Assembly (NCBI GenBank): GCA_047967505.1
Contig: CM106540.1
DNA length: 64,000 nt
Strand: one strand, 5' to 3'
Source of the DNA: Dipteris shenzhenensis
Taxonomy: Eukaryota > Polypodiophyta > Polypodiopsida > Gleicheniales
Shown: positions 21,201 to 32,171 of the stretch, piece by piece
Numbering within the stretch: position 1 is the stretch's first letter
How the letters are laid out: every line of letters starts with the position of its first letter
Program-made: the position numbers and the translations under genes
The notes under the pieces: generated by a model
The model's database searches: none
What the model saw: the letters and a program-made list of their open reading frames with translations, nothing else
Told to the model about the DNA's origin: nothing

Positions 21201-21870
21201 CCCTTAGGTGTGTTATCCAACCAAGTACTTATCTGATCGGTGTGCCTCTTTGAGAACATGTCAATACCACCTAGGTTGAGGCATAGGAAAAGTATTGTGC
21301 CCATTGGATATCCTTTGCATTGTCGATCAAGCATTAAATACCATTTTTGCTATAGTGTCATGCACATCCGTAAAAAAACACGCTACTAGGTATGTTATCC
21401 GATCAAGTAATTATGGGATGGGTGCACCACTTTGCATGTAAGTGAATTCCACCTAGTTGAAGGTGTGTGAAAAGTATTGTGCCCATCAGATATGCTTCGC
21501 ATTGTCGATCAAGCATAAAACACCGTTTTTGCCTTAGTGTCATGCACATCCAAAAAAACACGCTGCTAGGTATGTTATTCGATCAAGTACTTATGGGATG
21601 GGTGCTCCACTTTGCATGCAAGTCCGTTTCAACTAGGTTGAGGTGTGTGCAAAGTATTGTGACCATCGGATATGCTTTGCATGGTCGATCATGCATTATC
21701 CACTGTTTTTCCCGTAGTGATATGCACATCTGCAAAAAAACATGCCCTTAGGTATGTTATCTGACCAAGTACTTATCGGATGGGTATGCCTCTTTGAGAA
21801 CATTTCAATATAACCTAGGTTGAGGTGTAGGAAAAGTGTTGTGTCCATCGGATATCCTTTGCATGGTCGA
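18228..21870 (+). repeat. ~181-bp satellite array with three-monomer higher-order structure
   Basis: Twenty-one monomers, anchored on CAAGTACTTAT, start at 18246, 18426, 18566, 18723, 18905, 19086, 19266, 19448, 19629, 19809, 19991, 20172, 20354, 20536, 20718, 20860, 21040, 21222, 21404, 21584 and 21766. Normal spacing is 180-182 bp; short spacings (140, 157, 142) are internal deletions. Three monomer types follow strictly in order, told apart by GGATGGGCA..CCACTTTGCATG, GGGGGCTCCACTTTGC and GGGTGTGCCTCTTTG. This gives seven units of about 543 bp. Each monomer has an A tract before the anchor and the palindrome AAGTACTT in it. Short open frames on both strands are by-products of the repeat. 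Confidence 0.95.
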
Positions 21871-24224
21871 TACATAGAGTGAGAAATCTGCCTTGGAAAT
21901 CTGAAAGCCAATAGTGACAAGATACTGTCCTATCTTGTCAGACCATGCTCTAGGTGCTTGCTTCAAGCCATACAAGGCTTTCTTCAACCTGCAAACAAAC
22001 TAAGGATGAATACATGAACATAACCTACTGGCTGCTCCATAAAGACCTCTTCTTGCAAATCACCATGCAAGAAGGCATTCTTTACATCCATTTGATGTAA
22101 AGACCATCCCTTTGATGCAGCCATAGCAATGACTGCTCTTACAGTTGCCATTCTTGCAACCGGACTGAATGTTTCAATGCCATATGTCTGTGCATACCCC
22201 TTGACAACTAATCTTGCCTTGTATCTATTCACAGAACCATCTGCATTGTGCTTGATCTTATAAACCCACTTGCAGCCAATTGCATTCTTGTTTTTAGGCA
22301 AAAAGACCAATTCCCATGTAGCATTTGCTTCCAAGGCATCCATTTCTTCATCCATGGCTTTTTCCCATTTTTCATTTCCCATGGCTTGCTCAAAAGAATT
22401 GGGTTCTGGTTCCTGTATCACTTTGACCATATAGGCATAGTGAATGGCTGTAAATCCATCATATTTCAGCCTATCCACAGGATACCTAGCTCTAGTAGAC
22501 CTGCGCAAAATAGGCTCACTTCTAGGTGTTCTCAAAACATCCCTGGTCTTCCTTACTCCAGGTGTAACAACAGAAGGAATACCCAACTCATCATCAATGC
22601 TCTGTTCTGAGCCACTGGATTCACCATCCACATAAGAGTGACCTGCATTCACATCAAACATGGGCTGATCTACCTTCTCTTTTCCTTTTTTGTGATACCT
22701 ACGTACCACTATCTGCATTGCTTTGAGGAGATTCTCCTAATCTCAATCTGCCTGTCCATGGCGAAGTATGTGAACCATTGCTAGAGGACACTGTAGGTCC
22801 ATTGATATTTTGTGATTGCTACTGTGAATTTTGTGCAGCATTTTCATTTTGTGCATCTATATCAATCATCACATTTACTGGTTTATACCAGCTGCTCATC
22901 TCATCAAAAATAACATCTCTGCTCACTGTAAACTTACGAGAAGAAGGGTTATAGCATCTATACCCTATCTGCTGCAGAGAATAACCAATAAAGACGCACT
23001 TCTCAGCTTTTGGATCCAACTTGGACCTCAACTTGTCTGGCACATGAACATAGGCAATGCAACCAAAAATTTTCAAATGAGAAATGTCTGGTTTCCTACC
23101 AGTATACATCTCCTCTGGCGTCATGCCATGTATTGCTGCAGTGGGAGTCCTGTTCATTATGTAAACTACTGTAGCAACTGCTTCAGCCCAATAATAATCA
23201 GGTAGATCTTTTTCATTTAGCATGGCCCGAGATACCTCTCCAATATGCCTGTTTTTCCTTTCTGCAAGTCCATTTTGATGTGGGGTATGACTGCATGAAT
23301 ATTGTTGCTTTATGCCATGCTCGTGCAGGAACCTTGCAAACTCATTTGAGAGGTACTCTCCCCCTCCATCTGACCTTAGGCATTTTATTTGTAGGCCTAT
23401 TTCCTTTTCATCCATAGCTTTAAAGACTTTGAAGTGCCCAAACACTTCACTTTTCTTTTTCATAAAATACACCCAAACTTTTTTGCTGAAGTCATCAATA
23501 AAAGTGACAAAATAGTGACAGTCGCCAATAGATGAAGCTTTAGTAGTCCAACATCAGAGTGGATTAATTCCAATGGCTTTTTAATATCTTGAACATGCCT
23601 AGGAAATGGTTTCCTTGCCTGTTTTCCAAATTGACAGGCTTCACAAACCTTATGCATTTTTGCAACCTTGAATTTAGGCAATCCTGCAACAATGTTTTGG
23701 GCTTGCATTGATTTAAGTCACTGTATATTAACATGACCAATGTGTTTATGCCAGATATCAATATCTACAACTACACCGGTCCCATGTGCAAATATTGATG
23801 CACTCAATTCAGGCATGTCCGCATCCAATGTAAACATCCTGCCCTTCTTCTTCCCTTTTGCTATCAAGCGACTATTATTTTTCATATCCTCAACAAAGCA
23901 TCCATGAGGATTAAATCTGACCTGCAAGCCCTGCTCAACCATTTGACCAATAGAAACCAGATTCTTGGTGATGTTCAGGACATGAAATACATCAGACAGG
24001 TATTTCTTTTTCCCATCCTGCATAGACAAAGGAATTTTACCAATCTGCACAATAGGATGTGTAGTATCATCACTAATCTCCACAAATCCTGGTTTTCCCA
24101 TTTTCCTTACATCCTGCATCCATTCTGCATGACCTGTCATGTGGTTTGACGCACCTGAGTCAACATACCACACATCATTTCGTTCTTCTGCACTTGTCAC
24201 AGAATTGGTCATGTGCTGCACCAT
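21871..24224 (-). pseudogene. Copia B pol (protease, integrase, partial RT)
   Basis: The protease motif is intact here (WYVDSGASNHMTGH at 24140-24180). Integrase spans about 23708-22819, with FVTFIDD disturbed by small indels near 23540, then the fully readable second half containing HTPHQNGLAERKNR with the catalytic glutamate. RT runs from 22718 to 21871 with [26 protein letters not shown] and, after a frameshift, [11 protein letters not shown]. Translation then passes straight into satellite sequence. It shows that copia A lost about 500 bp between integrase and RT. Confidence 0.85.
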
Positions 24225-24249
24225 AAATAGATGCTCATTTCTGTCATCA

Positions 24250-25189
24250 CCCTATCTACTAGAAGATGCATAATTACCTTGCTGCAATTTTCCATTCATA
24301 ATGTCATTCTGCTTTTTGTAGTAATCCTTAGCCATATGACCCATTTTACCATAGTAGTAGCATTCAACATTGTTGTTTGCATTTTGGCCTCTCTGCCATC
24401 CACCACGGCCTCTTTGGCTCCCCCTTCCTCTAGAGTTACCACGTCCTCCTCCATAGAATCGGTTTTCTTAAGTTTGTTGCATATTCTGATTTCTACCATG
24501 GCCTGCAGATCGGCCTCCTCTACCTCTACCTCTACCTCTTCCAGCATTTGAGTAGAAGAGACAGTTTCTTTTGAAGTTCCTCTTGAAGAAGATGCACCCC
24601 CATTTCTCTACTCTTCAGAAATAAGAAGAGCAAACAACTCTTCAAAATCAGGAAATTTTCCACGGACGGCAATGGATGTCCGGAACTGTGCATAATCCTT
24701 TCCTAGACCATTCAAGGTCACAGAAACTAGATCATCATCTTCCACTGGCGACCCAATGGAAGCAGGTGCATCTGTAATTTTCTTCACCTTCATGTGGTAG
24801 TCATTTATGCTCAAATTTTCTCTCTGCACATTGTGCAACTCCTGTTTGAGCTGCATTTTCCTGGCTTGCGTATTTGTGCTGTACATTTTTGCCAAAGTAT
24901 CCCATGCCTCCTTTGGCGTACTTGCATCCTGAATATGCACAATCATAGAAGCCGAAATACTGATAGACAGCCAGTACATAACTTTTCTGGCTCTCTCATG
25001 CCATCCTTTAAATGCCTGCATTTCCTGTTGATTGGGAACATTAGGAAGAACTGGTTCTTCTTCATTTCCTGTAATGAACTCCCAATAGCCTTTTCCCATA
25101 AGGAAATTCGTCATTCTAAACTTCCATGCCTAGAAGTTGTTCTTGTCAAGCTTTTCTGTGACAATCTGTGAAAGAGAATCACATGCCAT
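24250..25189 (-). pseudogene. Copia B gag, nearly intact
   Basis: Begins MACDSLSQIVTEKLDKNN, with an in-frame TAG just after, in place of the usual Q before AWKFRM. The capsid-like segment 25114-24608 is open (GYWEFITG, WHERARKVMYWL, TPKEAWDTL). The arginine/glycine-rich tail is frameshifted. The zinc knuckle reads CYYYGKMGHMAKDYYKK, with both the second and last cysteine changed to tyrosine, as by G-to-A change on the coding strand. Confidence 0.82.
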
Positions 25190-25744
25190 TACAGAACACT
25201 GCAAAATATTATGTCACTATGAAAAACACAGCTTTTGCCTCACACGGGCAGATCTGCAAAACTAACAAAAGTGGTATTTGAGCACACATATTTGACCACA
25301 CAGTCACTTCCTAGTGACGATTTTGCTCGCGATTTTGCATCAACAGGCAACAAGCATGATTCTGCAACTTCCAATATCTCTGCACACAGGCATACGATGC
25401 AATTTCTGTGGTAACTTTTCACCGACTAGCCGAGCAGTGGTTGCACAATAAAAACAGGGCCTTTTTCTGAGTGCCTGCAAAGAACTTCCGCCTTCAAAAT
25501 GGGCCCCAAAATGGCCTCGAATCAAAAAAATAAAGTTACCAGGGGCTTCGCCTTCGCCTGCAGCATATACTGCCCTCTCACCACACTGTGAAGGGCATCT
25601 CAATCTGAGGCAGTGCACTCTTGCACTTTTGGCTGTGGTACCTGCAGAGACTTGCTCCCAAACTCGAAATAGGAAAGCAACACTGGTCCTCTTACCAGGA
25701 TACCGCGAACTTGGTTTGCTTTCTTGAGCTCCTTACCACGAACA

Positions 25745-25758
25745 AGGCTCTGATACCA
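25745..25758 (-). other. Primer-binding site of copia B
   Basis: On the minus strand TGGTATCAGAGCCT, initiator-Met tRNA type, adjoins the 5' LTR. Confidence 0.88.
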
Positions 25759-26111
25759 TGTGAAGATAGTGGGAGAGAGGGAAGGAGTCTCACTTGTGGC
25801 TTTCTCACATACACAATGGGGGAATACACACACAGGTGGAGGCTGAAAACAGTTTTTCTCTTCTTAGTTGTGAAAGCCAAAAGAACTCTAGTACAAAGAA
25901 AATGGAAGAACCCTATATGTGGGTCTCAAACCAAACTCAACTAACTAAGGTGGCATACTAACTGAGCCACGAACTAGAGTAGATAAGGATAGCTGTCATC
26001 CAGCTATTATTCATGGGCGGTGTACCAACCGCATCTGCAGCTAACAATTCGGTGACATAAATACCCAACGGTCACCCTGGCATATCACGAGTGGAGCTCG
26101 ATATCTCAACA
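25759..26111 (-). repeat. 5' LTR of copia B
   Basis: 353 bp, TG...CA on the coding strand, matching the copia A LTRs. It joins gypsy C LTR sequence at 26112. Confidence 0.9.
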
Positions 26112-27643
26112 ATACGGGCTTATGTGATTGATGGGGAAAGGAATCTACAGGCAACAATTGTAAATGGGTGAAGGAGGGTAACAAAATCTCTATAAAAGGA
26201 GCCCTCGTCTCCCTTGTTCATTAATCTCTTCCATCATTAGGCCTCATGTTGCTGTAGCTCTAGTCTCCCCAAACCTCTTCCATGAGCCTTCTCTCCCTCT
26301 TGTAGATATTCTCTTATGTAGACTCTTGAGTCCATCTCTCTCTAGTTTATTCTCTCTCTATGAGTAGTCTTGGAGCTTCCGCTCCCTCTTGTATGTATGA
26401 AACCTCTTCTTCTCCCTTGTGTTTGTAGTGTTGGAGTAGATTCTCACTCTATTGGTAATGAAGGTCACTTCAGGTTCTCTCTCTCTTGAGTGTCTCTTCC
26501 CTTTTCTTTCTTTCAAAGCCTTAAAAGTTCTTTGTATTCGGCTGCTCACTGTGCACACATGGTCCCATTTGTTTCCCAAGACACTATGCAAAATTCTTTC
26601 CCTCTTCTAGGCAAAATCTATGAGGGGTGGATCGTTGATGAAGGTGGAGTTTTGAGGGAGCATCCTTCTCAGGCGAAATTAGCATGGGTGGAGGGCAGTT
26701 TTCATGGCAGTTTGACCCCCTGTTAGTATTTTGCTCATAACTTTCTGCTCGATAGTCTGATTTTAATGAAATTATATCAATGCGAAGCTCTTTTTAAGTC
26801 ACATATTTCTATGTGATCACATCTTGAATCAGATACTGTTGCAAAAAGTTATGAGTCTTTGTGTTTGATAGTCTATTTTTATGACAGTTTTTACCCCTGT
26901 CTAGTAAACTGCCCATAACTTATTGGCCGCTTCTCTGTTTCTTATGAAACATATATCACGCGAAGCTATATTTAAGGCGCATGTCTCTAGTTCTTAGATC
27001 TTGAATCAGATACTGTTGCAAAATGTTATGAGTCTCTATGTCTGACAGTCTGTTTTCATGATAATTTTTAACCCCTTCCAGTAAACTGTCCATATCTCTT
27101 CAACCGTCTGTTTGTTTTCAATGAAACTTATATGAGCACGAAGCCCATATTAAGACGCATCTCTTTGTGTACTTGAATCTTTGATATCATGTCTCTATTG
27201 AAAGTTATAGGCCTTTGTGTCTAATGATAGTTTGTAGAGTGTTTTGAGCTAAGTGTAAAGGTGTCTATGAAGGAGGTGCAATGTTTCCTTGGAATCTACC
27301 CATCCGACCTAATCAGCCCCTTCAAACTCCTCGGTATATATCACTTCATGTCATGTTGAGCCGCAAGATCTTCTTTCAACAACGTATCGCTCTTCTCTTT
27401 GGCACAGATTGGCTCACTGAGATTATGGCCTCTGCTGATCCTTTCCTTCTCCCTATGCTTGATTTCAACATCACTTGAGATGTTACCATCTTCATTCTCA
27501 TCTCAAAGTATGGTGTGGTATCTTGGCATAAAAGCTTCTTTCTAATGTCCCATTCTCAATGATAAATATCTTTGTCAGTCAGTTCGAAAGCAGTAGGAAG
27601 TGAAGAGGTACGTGAAGTTTATTACCCCCAACTTCATGTCACA
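26112..27643 (+). repeat. 5' LTR of gypsy C, first ~500 bp missing
   Basis: Aligns with the complement of 55440-56830 in the full LTR of element D and ends ACTTCATGTCACA. The family LTR is about 1.9 kb and is bounded by TGTGA and TCACA. It contains a conserved TATA box and an internal stretch with three diverged repeats of a CTGTTGCAAAA..TTATGAGTCT-type segment at 26700-27100. Confidence 0.88.
26191..26198 (+). promoter_or_regulatory. TATA box in the gypsy C 5' LTR
   Basis: TATAAAAG in the context CTCTATAAAAGGAGCCC. The same box is present in both LTRs of element D (minus strand, 56744-56751 and 51796-51803), so it is conserved in three copies and is the likely core promoter of the family. 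Confidence 0.7.
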
Positions 27644-27649
27644 TCTTTT

Positions 27650-27665
27650 TGGTGGAGACGCCGGG
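27650..27665 (+). other. Candidate primer-binding site of gypsy C
   Basis: TGGTGGAGACGCCGGG starts six bases after the LTR end. Element D has TGGTGGAGATGCCGGG in the same place (55419-55434, minus). The leading TGG fits a tRNA CCA end. The tRNA was not identified. Confidence 0.6.
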
Positions 27666-27734
27666 TACATTTGGTATTGGATTCATCCCACCTTACTAAA
27701 TGGTCTCGGGTGTACTTGATTGCATGTTATGACT

Positions 27735-28247
27735 AGAAGAGGCATGTGTTTTGATGAGATAAAGAAGATGCCTAGAAGAACTCCGTTAGAAGAGATTGCA
27801 GCCCATTTAAGAGAACTTGAAGATTGTGAAGGTGATGCTCAAGCTATTCACATAGTCACCATGATCATATCCTTTATGTTTGCACTGTTGAATATGTTGG
27901 TGATTCGACAATGCCAACAGTAGGCACAATGATAGATTGGGGATTGTTCCATGCACTGGCAGCTTGGTGTGAAGAAGAGTTAAGTCTTTGGGTAGTTTTC
28001 AACTATAACAGTGGAGTGGTGATTCTTAATGCTTTCAACTTCTTTTGCTATGCAAATGATGAAGAGTACAATATCTTGAAGCTTTTATGTGCACTTCCTA
28101 TTGTGAGAAGGGTGATTCTAGAATGCATGTATACACAATGTTTTCATGGTGTTGGTTGGTCACTTATTTTTTAAGATTTTGTTGAGGATCACATTGTGGA
28201 TGGTTTTCAACAAGTGGTTATGCATAATAAGTTGGTCTTGGTATACT
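27735..28247 (+). pseudogene. Short frame(s) between primer site and gag in gypsy C
   Basis: Two adjoining frames with clear counterparts in element D (55338-54830, minus). The first contains KKMPRRTPLEEIAAHLRELE followed by a hydrophobic stretch (IISFMFALLNMLV). The second contains MIDWGLFHALAAWCEEELSL, then FFCYANDEEYNILKLLCALP. In D the second extends 25 residues further; here a TAA at 28172-28174 cuts it. No known domain is recognised. Some Tat-lineage (Ogre) elements carry an extra ORF in this position, which is the nearest parallel I know. Confidence 0.5.
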
Positions 28248-28323
28248 AAGGCTCTGTGGGATCTTGTTCGGACCTTGTTTGGGATATTATTTGGATCTTG
28301 GTGTTTCCTTTTTGTGTTTCATC

Positions 28324-29121
28324 ATGGTGAAGATTCCAATGTTTCGAGGGACCCAAGGGGAAGACCCGGAGTCTTATCTTTGGGATTTTGTTCGAGGATG
28401 CCACCTTTTTGGATGGTCCATGAAGGATCGGGCGGAGATTTTGCCTGATTTTCTTGAAGGTGTAGCCTTGAGTTGGCATGAGACCTTGCTAGACTCTACC
28501 AAGGAGGACTGGGACCAAGTGGTGGCAGTAATGAAGCAGAGATTTGGGGTAGTGAAGTCGCCAAATGCTTTGATGTTGCAGTTGGACTGGTTCTATCAAG
28601 GAGAGGGTGAGTTGGTCTCTGCGTTGGCAATCCGATATGAAACTTTATGGACAAAGTATGACAGGGAAGCTTTGCGAGCTGTGGCATCTGCATCATCAGC
28701 CCCTCAAAGTCTCTTAGGGATGGAGCACTTAAAGATGAGCAAATTTGTTATGGCTTTGGAGCCTCGTCTTTACTCAAAAGTAATGAGTAAAGATCCAACA
28801 ACATACATGGAGGCACTTCACATTGCGACCAAGAAAGAAGCTTCTCTAAAGATCGAATCCTCTTTTGTGTCTTCAACAACTTCAACTTCTAAGGTGGACG
28901 TAATTGGCACTCCTCAGGTACCAAAGTCCTCTAAGTTAGATCATAATATCTCCCAATTGATGGCAGAGTTTGCTGATTTGAAATTGCATTTGGTTAATGC
29001 ACGACAACCTAGAGCACCAAAGAGTGAACATAAGCCTCGAGATAAGAGTGGGGTCACTTGCTATGAATGTAATGAAAAAGGTCACTATCACCCCAAGTGT
29101 CCTAGATTGAGAAAGAAATAA
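28324..29121 (+). CDS. Gag of gypsy C
   Basis: Open for 265 codons from a methionine (MVKIPMFRGTQGEDPESYLW) typical of gypsy capsid proteins. It contains the retrotrans_gag core (FLEGVALSWHETLL, WDQVVAVMKQRFG) at residues about 35-100 and a CCHC zinc knuckle (CYECNEKGHYHPKC) at residues about 244-257. The upstream in-frame methionine at 28264 is less likely because element D diverges there. The frame ends at a TAA where element D reads on in frame into protease, so Gag and Pol were probably one polyprotein and this stop plus a nearby one-base loss are damage. Confidence 0.82.
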   Translation: MVKIPMFRGTQGEDPESYLWDFVRGCHLFGWSMKDRAEILPDFLEGVALSWHETLLDSTKEDWDQVVAVMKQRFGVVKSPNALMLQLDWFYQGEGELVSALAIRYETLWTKYDREALRAVASASSAPQSLLGMEHLKMSKFVMALEPRLYSKVMSKDPTTYMEALHIATKKEASLKIESSFVSSTTSTSKVDVIGTPQVPKSSKLDHNISQLMAEFADLKLHLVNARQPRAPKSEHKPRDKSGVTCYECNEKGHYHPKCPRLRKK

Positions 29122-29135
29122 GAAAAACAAGTATC

Positions 29136-32120
29136 TTGTTAGAAGCTTCTTCAAGGGATGAGGAAAGAGAGGTAATGATGGCTAAACAGGGGCGTGGTAA
29201 AGCAAAAGAAGAAGAAGTAAGCAAGGAAGAAGTAGATGAGGAACATCAGGGAGAGGAACACCGTAGTAAGAAAAAGAAGGCATCTAGAAGGAGAATTAGC
29301 TCGTCAGACTTTCCTTTAGGACAAGGAATTGGAAGCTATGACTTGTTGTCTGACCTTAAAGAAAAGGAAGCTCATATCACCTTTGGTCAATTACTTGCTT
29401 TGTCTCCAAAACTACGGAAGGAATGGGGAAAACTAGCAAGCACAAGACTATCAAAGAAGAAAAGTGACATTCCTATTGTTCAAAAGGTAGATATAGATGT
29501 TGGTGATGATGTACCTGTGGTTGATGTGATCATTGATGGTCAAGTGATTTCTAATGTGTACATTGATGGAGGTGCATCAATTAATGTCATGAGTGAGAAG
29601 ACCATGATAGATGCTGATTTAAAATACTATAGTACTACCTCTCCTTATCGCATCAAATTGGCTGACAACACTAGGGTTAAGACCTTGGGATTTGTGAAGA
29701 ATCTAGAAGTGGATGTATGTGGAATTTCTGTGCCGACTACTTTTCAGGTGATCCCTACCAAGCCAGATGCACATGCCTATCCATTGATTTTGGGAAGGCC
29801 TTGGCTACGCAAGGTGAAGGCTATTCAAAAGTGGGATATTGGAGAATTGATTTTGCAGGGAAATGATAAGAAGGTGCACTACAACATCAGAAGCCACAAA
29901 AAGGAAGTTGTCAAGGAGGAGTCTTCAACATCAGAGAGTTCAAGCTCTGACTTAACCGATGAAGAAGAAGAGACAGGGTGTAGCTCTGAGGAGTCCAACT
30001 CAGAGGGTGAGGTGGAAGGAGTGGCCTTTGGTCTTTGTCTTGGTGCTGATCGGGATGAGTCAGGAAGGAACAAGGTGGTGGTGCAAGAAGATCCTATAGA
30101 GACACTTCATGTGGAAGATGTGGAGCACACTAAATGACGCCAACACAATGAAGAGCTTCTTGGTGATTCTCTATCAGGTAGTGAGAAGCTCCAATACTTG
30201 GATATGCTAGATGATTTTCCATGTCTCTTTGCAACAACCTATTCACAGGTTGGACCAGTCTCTCTTGTGGAGCACAAGATTGAGTTGAAGCCAGAAAGCA
30301 AGCCAGTTGTGCAACGCTTAAGGCGATTGGGGGTGATCCAAGCTGAGGCACTAAAGAAAGAGGTAACACAACTACTTGAGGTGGGATTCATCTTTCCTGT
30401 TGATGATTCAAAATGTATATCTCCTGTAGTTGTCACACCAAAGAAAGGAAATAAGTGGCGGGTTTGTGTGGACTTTCGTCCTTTGAATGCATGTACTAAA
30501 AGGGATCATTTTCCTTTGCCATTCCAAGATGAAATACTAGACCAAGTAGCAGGGCATGAGATGTATTCTGTATGTGATGGGTATTCTGGGTACTTTCAAA
30601 TTCGTATTCGGGAGGAAGATCAAAAGAAAACATCATTTGTCACACCTTGGCAAGTTTTTGCTTACAAAGTGATGCCTTTTGGGTTGACCAATGCACCAGC
30701 TACATTTCAAAGGTTCATGAGTCAAGTCTTGGAGCCTTACTTGGGAAAGTTCATAAGGGTGTTTTTGGATGATTTTTGCATTTATTCTCAGTGCATAGAT
30801 CACATGGAGAAGTTAAAGATGGCCTTAGCTAGGATTGATGAAGAAAAAGGGTGTCTAAATCCTAGCAAGTGTCATTTGGCTCAAACAAAAGTAGTCTTGT
30901 TGGGGCATATTGTGTTTGAAGAAGGCCTGCAAATGGATGCTGACAAGGTTCAAGCAATCATGGCATTGCCAAGTCCTGAGAATGTCACTGGTGTTCGCAG
31001 AATTCTAGGAAAGAGCAAGTACTATCAACGCTTTTGTGATGATTTCACAGAGATAGTGCATCCCATGGACTTGTTGACAAGAAAAGGAGTTTCTTTCCAA
31101 TGGGGTGTGGAGCAACAAGAGTCTTTCTAGCAACTTAAGGAGGCCATGAGTAAGGGCCCAATATTGAAGCCCCCTAATTGGTCTTAAGACTTTTATGTAA
31201 ATCTAAGTGTATCTTTGCATTCAGTTGGTGTTGTATTGCTACAAAAAGGAGAGGCAAGTAGAATGCAACCCATCTATTATGCCAGCCGACAGCTTACAGA
31301 TGTGGAAACAAAGTATGAAGAAATGGAGCAGCAAGCTCTCTCTTTAGTGTTTTCAGTCAAAAAGTTTCGCTCCTATTTATTACCTCGACCATTTTTCTTC
31401 CTTACCTCTCAGTCTGTATTAGCATATCTAGTTTGCAAGCCTAATCCTGGGGGGAGATTTGCAAAATGGTTGTTAGAGCTTCAAGAGTTCTCTTTCTCTT
31501 TTGTCACTGAAAATACCACTAGGTCCACTATGGCAGATTTACTCACAGGACAGGAGGATCTAGGAGAAGAAAAGATATGTAAGGAGAACATTAAAGATGA
31601 AAGAGATATACCACCAACAGCTTTTGTTTTGTATTTTGATGGGGCTTTTAGTCCTTCATGCAAACAAGGAGCCGGGGGGATGGTCTTGATGAATTCTAAA
31701 GGTCAAGAAGTATGGGCAAGAGGACAAGAGTTTCCAGGTATCACAACTAACAATGCAGCTGAGTATAATGCTTTAATTCTGGAGGGTTATCTTCAAAGTC
31801 AAGTTAAAGAATTGGAAGTAAGAGGAGATTCTCAGCTTATTATAAAGAAAATGCTTCCTCATTTGAAGGAGCTTAATCAAAAGGCTATGGCACTATGTAG
31901 TCAGCTTGATTTTTGCAAGTTTGTTCATATAAATAGAAAAGAAAATCAAAGGGCAGATGAGTTAGCTACTCAAGCCATTGTAGTACAAGACCGGGGGGTG
32001 GTTTCTTTGGTAGACACTGGATGGCCAGAACTGCAAGATGTTCAGGATGTTGACGGCATGGTGATACCTGGACGCACCAAAGAGTATCGCCTTAAATTCT
32101 TCTATGCTCAACCACCTTGA
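29136..32120 (+). pseudogene. Pol of gypsy C: protease, RT, RNase H, second RNase H
   Basis: One frame from 29136 to 32120 broken only by stops at 30135, 31128 and about 31185. Protease: VYIDGGASINVMSE near 29565 and PLILGRPWLRK near 29785. RT (30198-31130): WRVCVDFRPLNACTKRDHFP, FGLTNAPATFQR and the catalytic FLDDF. The RT RNase H follows, with YYASRQLTDVETKYEEME. The second RNase H (about 31620-31975) keeps all four acidic residues: FVLYFDGAFS, NNAAEYNALILEG, RGDSQLI, ENQRADELA. The chain ends with VDGMVIPGRTKEYRLKFFYA, which in element D is the tail of integrase, so an in-frame deletion removed integrase. It could not integrate by itself. Confidence 0.88.
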
Positions 32121-32152
32121 GGGCCAGTAGACCCTCTCTATACTAGAGAGGA

Positions 32153-32171
32153 TCTGCTGGGGGGGGAAGGA
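32153..32171 (+). other. Polypurine tract of gypsy C
   Basis: A GGGGGGGGAAGGA run directly precedes the 3' LTR. Element D has GGGGGGGAAAGA in the same place. Confidence 0.8.

Larger units (their letters stand above)
21871..26111 (-). mobile_element. Ty1/copia element B, 5' half, truncated at the satellite
   Basis: Same family as copia A. The 5' LTR is at the right (25759-26111) with its primer site, then gag, protease, integrase and the first half of RT. It ends abruptly at about 21870, where satellite sequence begins, so the catalytic YVDD, RNase H and 3' LTR are gone. On the right it sits inside the 5' LTR of gypsy C. No target duplication can be checked because the left end is lost. Confidence 0.9.

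Noticed and set aside
18228-21870. Regularly spaced repeats that might suggest a CRISPR array
   Set aside because: Units of ~181 bp are similar along their whole length with no unique spacers, and the context is a plant genome. It is a satellite.
21805-21987. A 60-codon frame with RT-like start and novel C-terminus
   Set aside because: It is the copia B RT reading through the junction into satellite sequence, not a new protein.
18300-21990. Many overlapping open frames of 60-94 codons on both strands with related sequences
   Set aside because: They recur with the satellite period and are produced by the repeat; they do not continue from monomer to monomer as a protein would.
28264-28323. 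Earlier methionine for gypsy C gag
   Set aside because: The upstream 20 residues are not kept in element D, whereas similarity starts at the methionine at 28324.
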